This document shows positions 6,396 to 11,875 of a stretch of 11,875 bases of DNA, in pieces. Positions within the stretch are counted from its first letter, which is position 1; each line of letters begins with the position of its first letter. The stretch lies in the NCBI GenBank assembly GCA_021817185.1, contig JAKAVU010000051.1:1-11875 (forward strand), read 5' to 3'. The stretch comes from a bacterium. Its GTDB lineage: Bacteria; Chloroflexota; Dormibacteria; UBA8260; Bog-877. The notes under the pieces are model-generated. The model was not told where the DNA came from. It was given only the letters and a program-made list of their open reading frames with translations, and did not search any database. Both the position numbers and the translations under genes were made by a program.

Positions 6396-7469
6396 TCAGC
6401 CCAGCACCTCTCGGTAGACGCCCCTCGTCAGGGCGGCCATCCGGGCGGCCGAGTAGCGCGCGCGGACCCGCTCCGGACCGGCTTGGGAGAGCCGCCGGTA
6501 ACGTTCCCCATCGGCCAGCAGTGCGCTGGTGACGCTGGCCAGCGCGGTGGGATTGGCGGGGGCGACCAGCGCCCCGGCGCGCGGCGGGTCCAGGATCTCC
6601 GGCAGGCCACCGACCCGGGTCCCGACCACGGGGAGCCCGGCGCTCATGGCCTCGCAGGCGACCAGCCCGAACGGCTCGGCCCGCGAGGGCACCCAGACCA
6701 CGTCGCAATCGTCGAAGAATCGCTGCCGGTCGGTGACCGAACCGACGAAGTCGACCCGCCCCGCCACCTGCAGACGCTCCGCCAGGTCCAGCAGGCTCTG
6801 AAGCTCCGGCCCTGCTCCCCCCACGGTCAGCGACAGCCCCCGGCCCGCCGGTGTGGCCAGCGCCATGACCGCCAGGTCCACCCCTTTGCTGGGGATGAGG
6901 CTGGCCAGCACCCCGACCCTGGCCGCCGACGGGCGCTCGCGCAATCGGGGCAGCAGGGGATCTATCCCGTTGGGCACCAATCGGACCCTCTCGGTGGGGA
7001 TGCCGATCCCCTCGGTGACGAATCCGAACACCGACTGGGAGACCGCGATCTGCAGCCGCGCGCGCTGGCCGATGGCGCGGAGCTCGCGCCGATGTAGGGT
7101 CCTGCGCAGCCGGCTGGCGGTGAACCAGGCGTCCAGGTGGTGGGTGTGCACCCAGGGAAACGGTAGGTGGGCGCGCTGAGCGATCCACCCCGCCCGCAGG
7201 CCGTGGGTATGCACCAGGTCGGCGTGATAGCGCCGCGCCAGCCGGCGCAGGCGGATCGGGGCTGCGGCCAGGTCCTTTCCCGTGGCGCCGACCGCGAAGC
7301 TGGGCATCCCCAGCGCCTGGCACCGTGAGAGCAGATCGCCCGGAGGGGCGGCGACCGCCACCTGCCAGCCCGCGCGGAGCAGCTCACGACCCAGGGTGAG
7401 GACATGCTCGGGGCCGCCGGTGCGGGAGCTGTCGGCGATCGCCAGCAGCACCCGGGGCTGGTAGGGCAT
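6396..7469 (-). CDS. Glycosyltransferase family 4 protein
   Basis: A GT-B fold retaining glycosyltransferase of 357 residues. It would transfer a sugar from a nucleotide-sugar donor to an unknown acceptor at the inner face of the membrane or in the cytoplasm. The N-terminal acceptor domain starts with the glycine-rich loop [15 protein letters not shown] (16-30) and includes [10 protein letters not shown] (85-94). The C-terminal donor domain has [11 protein letters not shown] (161-171), the SKG lysine at 195, GGAGPE (217-222) and the signature [20 protein letters not shown] (265-284), with the E-x7-E pair at Glu265 and Glu273. No other sugar or envelope gene is nearby, so the product (capsule, glycolipid or mannoside) cannot be guessed. 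The ATG has no Shine-Dalgarno; AACAAT lies 6 nt upstream, which fits a leaderless transcript. The gene converges with the NfuA gene and diverges from metG. Confidence 0.92.
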   Translation of the reverse strand: MPYQPRVLLAIADSSRTGGPEHVLTLGRELLRAGWQVAVAAPPGDLLSRCQALGMPSFAVGATGKDLAAAPIRLRRLARRYHADLVHTHGLRAGWIAQRAHLPFPWVHTHHLDAWFTASRLRRTLHRRELRAIGQRARLQIAVSQSVFGFVTEGIGIPTERVRLVPNGIDPLLPRLRERPSAARVGVLASLIPSKGVDLAVMALATPAGRGLSLTVGGAGPELQSLLDLAERLQVAGRVDFVGSVTDRQRFFDDCDVVWVPSRAEPFGLVACEAMSAGLPVVGTRVGGLPEILDPPRAGALVAPANPTALASVTSALLADGERYRRLSQAGPERVRARYSAARMAALTRGVYREVLG

Positions 7470-7521
7470 GCGCGCATTGTTCCACCTTCAGGAGCCGCCA
7501 CCGGATACCATCGGTCAGGTC
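7470..7521. promoter_or_regulatory. Divergent promoter region between the GT4 gene and metG
   Basis: This 52-bp gap results if metG starts at the TTG at 7522. On the minus strand AACAAT (7481-7476) resembles a -10 box (four of six consensus positions) and stands 6 nt before the glycosyltransferase ATG. On the plus strand TACCAT at 7506-7511 fits TANNNT, 10 nt before the metG TTG. Neither gene has a good Shine-Dalgarno. An in-frame ATG at 7468 for metG would overlap the glycosyltransferase start codon and leave no room for promoters outside coding sequence. Confidence 0.35.
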
Positions 7522-9339
7522 TTGAGTTCCCCAGGTCCCAACCGCATCCTCGTGGCCGTCGCCTGGCCGTACGCCAGCGGCCCCCGACACATCGGACATG
7601 TGGCCGGGTTCGGGGTGCCCTCGGACGTGTTCGCGCGCTACCACCGCCTGCTGGGATCGTCGGTGCTCATGGTGAGCGGCACCGACGAGCATGGGACCCC
7701 GATCCTGGTGGCCGCCGACCGGGAGGGGGTGACCCCCCGCGAGATCGCTGACCGCTACAGCCGGGTGATCGCCGAGGACCTCCAGCGGCTGGGGCTCAGC
7801 TATGACCTCTTCACAAGGACCACGACCAAGAACCACGAGCGGGTCGTGCGCGACGTATTCCGCACCCTCTATGACAAGGGATACCTGCTGCGACGAACCC
7901 AGATGGGCGCCTTCTCCAGCACCACCGGCCACACCCTGCCGGATCGCTACATCGAGGGGACCTGCCCGCACTGCGGCTACTCCTCCGCCCGCGGCGACCA
8001 GTGTGACAACTGCGGCCGGATGCTGGACCCCCAGGACCTGATCGACCCGCGGTCCCGGATCGACGGGACCGTCCCGGTGTTCCGCGAGTCCGAGCACCTG
8101 TTCCTGGATCTGCCGGCATTCGCCGACCGGCTGGCGGAATGGCTGGCGAGCAAGCAGGACTGGCGCAGCAACGTCCGGTCCTTCTCCGCCAACCTGCTGG
8201 CGGAGCTCCGTCCCCGGGCCGTCACTCGCGACCTTGACTGGGGCATCCGGGTGCCCGTCGAGGGCTTCGAAGAGCGGTCGGACAAGCGCATCTACGTGTG
8301 GTTCGACGCGGTGGTCGGCTACCTCTCCGCCAGCATCGAGTGGGCCTTGCTGCGCGGTGAGCCGGAGTCCTGGCGGAGCTGGTGGCAGGATCCCCGAGCC
8401 CGTCACTTCTACTTCATGGGCAAGGACAACATCGTCTTCCATTCGATCATCTGGCCGAGCATGCTGATGGGCTACGGATCCGGCGGATCGTTTGGCGGGG
8501 GCCCTGGGCACCCGCCCCTGGTCCTGCCGGAGAACGTCGTCAGCAGCGAGTTCCTGACCCAGGAGGGACAGAAGTTCTCCCACAGCCGCGGCGTGGCGAT
8601 CGAGGTTCGGGACTTTCTGGAGCGCTACGACCCGGATCCCCTGCGGTATCACCTGACCGCCGCCGGCCCCGAGACCCAGGACACCGACTTCACCTGGGCC
8701 GAGTTCATCCGCCGGAACAACGACGAGCTGGTGGCGACCTGGGGCAACCTGGTGCAGCGCACCCTCACGTTGTGCGCGCGCCACTTCGAGCAGGTGCCCG
8801 AGCCTGGCGAGCTGCAGCCGCCGGACCGGCTCGTGCTGGAACAGGTGGACGGCGGCTACGCGACGGTCGGCGAGCTGATCGCGGGATGCCACTTCAAGAC
8901 GGCGCTTGGCGAAGTCATGGGGCTGGCGGCCGCGGTCAACCAGTACCTGGGTGAGATGGAGCCCTGGCGGCTCATCAAGAGCGACCGGACTCGGGCCGCC
9001 ACGGTCCTGTTCACCGCCGTGCAGTGCATCGCCAACCTCAGGGTCATGTTCGCCCCCTTCCTTCCCTTCACCTCGCAGCGGCTCCACGCCATGCTGGGCG
9101 ACCCGGGGACCCTGACTCCCCTGCCGGAGCTGGTCGCCTCCGGGGCTGACCCCGCCGACCCACATCTCGTCCTGACCACCCCGGCCGGGACCGCCGCCTG
9201 CTCCTGGAGCCCCCAGCGCGTTCCCGCGGGGCGGCCGATCGGCCCGCCGGAGGCACTGTTCCGCAAGCTCGACCCCGAGCTCGCAGACAGGGAGCTGGCG
9301 CGGATGGCAGGCGGGCCGGACGTGCCCGGGGCGGCCTGA
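7522..9339 (+). CDS. metG: Methionyl-tRNA synthetase
   Basis: Charges tRNA-Met with methionine, using ATP, in the cytoplasm. The catalytic Rossmann fold begins [19 protein letters not shown], with the HIGH signature exact at 23-26. The connective domain has a four-cysteine zinc knuckle (CPHC 148-151, CDNC 161-164). The signature loop is KFSHS at 351-355 in place of KMSKS; a changed second lysine (KFSxS) is typical of this subtype as I know it. The anticodon-binding helical domain covers about 390-560. The C-terminal tRNA-binding domain of longer MetRS proteins is absent, so the 605 residues are a short form. I chose the TTG at 7522 because homology begins eight residues later; an ATG at 7468 (623 residues) overlaps the divergent gene. 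A short CCCGGG inverted repeat at 9325-9346 spans the stop codon and could be a weak terminator. Confidence 0.95.
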   Translation: MSSPGPNRILVAVAWPYASGPRHIGHVAGFGVPSDVFARYHRLLGSSVLMVSGTDEHGTPILVAADREGVTPREIADRYSRVIAEDLQRLGLSYDLFTRTTTKNHERVVRDVFRTLYDKGYLLRRTQMGAFSSTTGHTLPDRYIEGTCPHCGYSSARGDQCDNCGRMLDPQDLIDPRSRIDGTVPVFRESEHLFLDLPAFADRLAEWLASKQDWRSNVRSFSANLLAELRPRAVTRDLDWGIRVPVEGFEERSDKRIYVWFDAVVGYLSASIEWALLRGEPESWRSWWQDPRARHFYFMGKDNIVFHSIIWPSMLMGYGSGGSFGGGPGHPPLVLPENVVSSEFLTQEGQKFSHSRGVAIEVRDFLERYDPDPLRYHLTAAGPETQDTDFTWAEFIRRNNDELVATWGNLVQRTLTLCARHFEQVPEPGELQPPDRLVLEQVDGGYATVGELIAGCHFKTALGEVMGLAAAVNQYLGEMEPWRLIKSDRTRAATVLFTAVQCIANLRVMFAPFLPFTSQRLHAMLGDPGTLTPLPELVASGADPADPHLVLTTPAGTAACSWSPQRVPAGRPIGPPEALFRKLDPELADRELARMAGGPDVPGAA

Positions 9340-9400
9340 GCCCGGGGTGGACGACGTCGGCGGCGCGGCGGCCTCTGGATGGTCCCGAGGTCGCCATCTC

Positions 9401-9412
9401 TAACCTGGCACC
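9401..9412 (+). promoter_or_regulatory. Leaderless-type promoter of ccdA
   Basis: TAACCT at 9401-9406 matches the TANNNT -10 pattern and is followed by exactly 6 nt (GGCACC) before the ccdA ATG, so the transcript would start at the A of ATG. No Shine-Dalgarno is present before this ATG. The -35 position holds only a poor match. The 73-bp gap after metG makes an independent promoter reasonable. Confidence 0.45.
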
Positions 9413-10150
9413 ATGAGCTTCGGTGCGGTCACCATCCCCTTGGCCGTAGCGGCCGGCGCGGCCTCCTTCCTCTCCCCGTGCGTGCTCCCGCTGGTACCCG
9501 CGTATCTGGCGTTCCTCTCCTGCGAGGGCGTCGGCGGCGCCGGGACCGCGACCTCCGCGGGCCGCTGGCGAGTGATGCGCGGAGCGGCCGGCTTCGTCAT
9601 CGGCCTGGGCACGTTCTGCATCGCATTCTTCTACGCCCTGGACCGGGTGCTGGAGCCGTGGCGATCCGTCCTGACCCCCATCCTCGGGGCGGTCGTGATC
9701 GTCCTGGGGCTGACCCTGATGGGCGTGATCCGAATCGGACCCCTGCTGCGTGACCGGCGCCCGCTGCCGACCAGGGGGCGGCGGGGGGGCTTTGTCGCCG
9801 GGCTGCTGCTGGGGCTGGGGTTGGCGGCGGGCTGGTCCCCCTGCATCGGCCCGGTGCTGGGCGCGGTGCTGACCTCCGGCATCAGCCAGGGGACCACCCT
9901 GCGCGGCATCTACTTGATGGTCGCCTACTGCCTGGGGCTGGGGCTGCCGTTCCTGCTCGCGGCGGCGCTGCTCGACCGCATGGCACCGCTGCTGGCGACG
10001 CTGGGCCGGCATCAGCGGGCGATCTCGGTGGTGGGCGGACTGGTGGTGGTGGCGATGGGAATGCTGGTAACCGTGAATCACTTCGCGATCTTCAACGACT
10101 GGCTCTCCAACCACCTGCCCGGCTTCTTCCAGGACCCCTTCGACCTGTGA
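9413..10150 (+). CDS. ccdA: CcdA-type membrane thiol-disulfide transporter
   Basis: An inner-membrane protein of 245 residues and about six membrane segments. It passes reducing equivalents from cytoplasmic thioredoxin across the membrane, as needed for cytochrome c maturation and other extracytoplasmic thiol proteins. The two halves each begin with the signature cysteine motif: SFLSPCVLPLVPAYLAFLS (18-36) with Cys23 and GLAAGWSPCIGPVLGAVL (136-153) with Cys144. These are the redox pair known from CcdA/DsbD. The size fits CcdA and not the larger DsbD, since no periplasmic domains are present. No ResB, ResC, CcsA or thioredoxin-like partner gene is adjacent, so which pathway it feeds cannot be told from the window. 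The ATG lacks a Shine-Dalgarno and has a -10-like hexamer 6 nt upstream. The J-domain gene follows after 52 bp on the same strand and may be co-transcribed. Confidence 0.93.
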   Translation: MSFGAVTIPLAVAAGAASFLSPCVLPLVPAYLAFLSCEGVGGAGTATSAGRWRVMRGAAGFVIGLGTFCIAFFYALDRVLEPWRSVLTPILGAVVIVLGLTLMGVIRIGPLLRDRRPLPTRGRRGGFVAGLLLGLGLAAGWSPCIGPVLGAVLTSGISQGTTLRGIYLMVAYCLGLGLPFLLAAALLDRMAPLLATLGRHQRAISVVGGLVVVAMGMLVTVNHFAIFNDWLSNHLPGFFQDPFDL

Positions 10151-10202
10151 GCGCACGACCGCCGGCCGAGGTGACGAGCCCCGGCCTGGGGAGGGGCCCC
10201 GC

Positions 10203-11582
10203 TTGCCGGTGAGGTCGGGGCGCGTGGCCCCGGTCGACGTCTACGCCGTGCTCGGGAGTGACCGCTCGGCCTCCTGGCAGGAGCTGCGCCGGCATTACCG
10301 GGCGAGGGCCAGAGAGCTTCACCCGGATGTCCAGATCCACCGCCAGGGGCGACAGCGGCTCGACCCGCAACGGGCGACCCAGCTCTTCTCGCAGCTCCAG
10401 GCCGCCTGGGCGCTGGTCGCGACCCCGGAGCTGCGCGCAGAGTACGACCGCGCCACCACCATGGTCCCCCCGGCGCCAGCTCCCAGGCGCCCCGCCCGGG
10501 TTCCGCGGTGGCGGTTCGGGCCGGCGGCGGCGGTGCTGCTGCGGGCGGGCCCGGGAGACCTGCACATCGCGATCCCCGGAGGAGATTGGGACCTGTCGCT
10601 CGCACGGTTTGCGGGCATGGTCGCCGAAGGCGCCGCCCCCGATCTGCTCATCGGGGACATCCCGCCGCATCTGGAGGTGCGCCACGCCCTCCAGGGGCTG
10701 GCGTTCGTGGAACGGCTCCGGCTGACCACCATGATCGGCCTCATCGACCCCGTCGAGGACCGTGGGCCCCAGGAGGAGTCCCAGCTCGAGAGCGGCAGCT
10801 GGAAGTTGGAGCAGCTGTCCCGAGCGATGACCCACTGGAGCCGCGCCCAGCCCGCCCGCGCAAGACAGCTCCCATACGCGGAGGAGCTCCTCTTCATGGG
10901 CCGGCTCTCGCTGGCCGGCTACCAGCTGAACGTGCCCCATCCCGCCGGGCTGTACGCCTGCGCGGAGCCCCGGCCGCTCAGCCGTGCCGAGGCGCTGGAG
11001 CGCCGCGGCCAGTCCACCGTGGAGCTGAGCCTGCCCGCCCCCACCCTGATGCTCGCAGCGTTCTGGAGCGGGGACATCGGACTGTGGGACGAGCTGGCGG
11101 GCCACCACCGGGGCGGTCCAGGACTCGCCCCTGGGGCAGACCGGGGCGGCATCGCGGGCCTGCACGCCCTGGCGGGGAAGCGGGCTCGCGCGGACCGCCA
11201 TGAGCCACTCTGGGGTTCGGTCCTGGACCGGCCGTCGGCTCTGCCGGAGTCCCTGGTCGAGCTCAGGCGCTTCCCCGACGCCTGGGAATGGCTGACCGAG
11301 CGCCGGCGGCTGCCCGACGAGCTGCCCTGGGGAGCGCCGCTCTCGCTGAGCGGCCAGGACCACTCCCTGAGCGATGCGGGGGCGCGGCTCACGACCCGGC
11401 TGGCGGCGCAACTGCTGGCAGCGGCACCTCCCGAGATCCGCCTGGTCTCCCTGAACGGACCGCGGCTGCACCTGCGGGTTCCCGAATCCCGGCTCGGCGA
11501 GGTGACCGGCATGCTCCGCTCTGCCGTGGCCGACGCGGTCGAAATGACTCTGGGCCGAAGGATCGAGCCAGCCATCCGGTGA
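10203..11582 (+). CDS. J-domain protein with large unrecognised C-terminal region
   Basis: A 459-residue protein. Residues about 12-82 form a DnaJ-like J-domain: VDVYAVLG opens it, a basic helix II follows (ELRRHYRARARELHPDV), and the HPD motif at 40-42 should stimulate the ATPase of a DnaK-type Hsp70. A Pro/Arg linker (88-102) follows. The remaining ~350 residues match nothing I recognise: no zinc-finger repeats, no CTD of canonical DnaJ, no TPR and no membrane segment. The middle has many tryptophans and aromatic residues; residues about 395-459 look like a compact alpha/beta end (EIRLVSLNGPRLHLRVPESR). The TTG start has GGAGG with 8-nt spacing; a GTG at 10224 is the main alternative and lies closer to the J-domain. 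It follows ccdA by 52 bp. The C-terminal part probably binds a specific client, but this is inference. The coding composition is like its neighbours, so there is no sign of recent transfer. Confidence 0.8.
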   Translation: MPVRSGRVAPVDVYAVLGSDRSASWQELRRHYRARARELHPDVQIHRQGRQRLDPQRATQLFSQLQAAWALVATPELRAEYDRATTMVPPAPAPRRPARVPRWRFGPAAAVLLRAGPGDLHIAIPGGDWDLSLARFAGMVAEGAAPDLLIGDIPPHLEVRHALQGLAFVERLRLTTMIGLIDPVEDRGPQEESQLESGSWKLEQLSRAMTHWSRAQPARARQLPYAEELLFMGRLSLAGYQLNVPHPAGLYACAEPRPLSRAEALERRGQSTVELSLPAPTLMLAAFWSGDIGLWDELAGHHRGGPGLAPGADRGGIAGLHALAGKRARADRHEPLWGSVLDRPSALPESLVELRRFPDAWEWLTERRRLPDELPWGAPLSLSGQDHSLSDAGARLTTRLAAQLLAAAPPEIRLVSLNGPRLHLRVPESRLGEVTGMLRSAVADAVEMTLGRRIEPAIR

Positions 11583-11703
11583 CATACCCGCCCGAGCCGG
11601 CGGCCATGCCGTCCGCGTCACCGGGATGTGTGCGAAACGTCACCCCGGCCGCCCTCGGCGCTGCCTATGGTGCAGACGTGGTGATTCCCAGGTGGGAGGC
11701 GGC
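11583..11703 (+). promoter_or_regulatory. Intergenic promoter region and strong RBS for the right-edge gene
   Basis: This is a 121-bp gap. TATGGT at 11666-11671 fits the TANNNT -10 pattern about 33 nt before the next start; no clear -35 is seen. GGGAGG at 11694-11699 stands 4 nt before a TTG codon at 11704 and decides that start. I see no convincing terminator for the J-domain gene. Confidence 0.4.
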
Positions 11704-11875
11704 TTGAGCGCAGGGCAGGCGCGTGCCGGGCCGTATCGCCGCCGTCGATTGCCGCCACTGAGGCTGAGCGCCCCCGCGCGTGGTGTGCTGGCCCTGCTGG
11801 TGCTGGCGCTGATCCTGGTCCCTCTGGCCCAGATCCCCTATCCCGCCGCCACCGCCAGCCAGTCCGTCTACGCCG
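11704..11875 (+). CDS. N-terminus of an exported or membrane-anchored protein, cut by the right edge
   Basis: Only the first 57 codons are present. The TTG start has a good Shine-Dalgarno (GGGAGG, 4-nt spacing). The peptide has a long basic N-region with YRRRR (11-15) and further arginines to position 26, then an uninterrupted hydrophobic core GVLALLVLALILVPLA (27-42) and a possible signal peptidase site after ATA (49-51). This is the pattern of a Sec-type signal peptide or a signal anchor. No twin-arginine motif of the full RRxFLK type is seen. The mature part is outside the window, so the function cannot be told; penicillin-binding proteins and secreted peptidases are among the families that begin this way. 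Confidence 0.6.
   Translation, partial: MSAGQARAGPYRRRRLPPLRLSAPARGVLALLVLALILVPLAQIPYPAATASQSVYA

Noticed and set aside
7468..7521. ATG at 7468 as the metG start (18 extra residues).
   Set aside because: It overlaps the start codon of the divergent glycosyltransferase gene, leaves no promoter space, and the extra residues precede the point where family similarity begins.
7384..9165. Open frame of 593 codons on the minus strand opposite metG.
   Set aside because: It is a shadow of metG; the composition is repetitive and no family is recognisable.
9325..9346. CCCGGG repeated at 9325-9330 and 9341-9346 as a metG terminator.
   Set aside because: The stem is only 6 bp, overlaps the stop codon, uses self-complementary blocks expected often at this GC content, and has no T-run.

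Overview
The window is very GC-rich chromosomal DNA with tightly packed housekeeping genes. It suggests a free-living, high-GC aerobic bacterium of the Actinomycetota / Dormibacterota / Chloroflexota type. The methionyl-tRNA synthetase belongs to the subtype that starts near an '[11 protein letters not shown]' stretch and carries a KFSxSR loop, which I associate with actinobacterial-type genomes. Placement below that level is inference. No insertion sequence, integrase, phage gene, CRISPR array, rRNA or convincing tRNA was found.

Layout. 1-1033 (minus): an ArdC-like ssDNA-binding/metallopeptidase protein, followed downstream by what looks like a frameshifted XRE-type helix-turn-helix remnant that runs off the left edge. 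1159-2139 (minus): a PiT-family anion permease with an atypical first half. 2140-3207: about 1.07 kb without a convincing gene, ending in a hairpin-bearing leader. 3208-4500 (plus): citrate synthase. A perfect 32-nt palindrome then fills the space between its stop codon and that of the convergent ATP-grasp gene (4536-5756, minus). Next come a divergent NfuA-type Fe-S scaffold (5774-6385, plus), a GT4 glycosyltransferase (6396-7469, minus), metG (7522-9339, plus), ccdA (9413-10150, plus), a J-domain protein with an unrecognised C-terminal region (10203-11582, plus), and the start of an exported protein (11704 to the right edge).

Working together. This looks like an ordinary core-genome neighbourhood: TCA-cycle entry, Fe-S cluster delivery, translation, membrane thiol transfer and anion uptake. 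There is no obvious multi-gene pathway, and many neighbours point in opposite directions with very small gaps. Translation starts are of two kinds. Citrate synthase, the PiT permease, the J-domain protein and the right-edge gene have Shine-Dalgarno sequences. The ATP-grasp gene, the glycosyltransferase and ccdA instead have a -10-like hexamer exactly 6 nt before ATG, which points to leaderless mRNAs.

I did not find a clear new multi-gene system. The least explained items are the J-domain fusion protein, the orphan ATP-grasp ligase, the degraded HTH next to the ArdC-like gene, the diverged PiT permease and the unexplained kilobase before citrate synthase.
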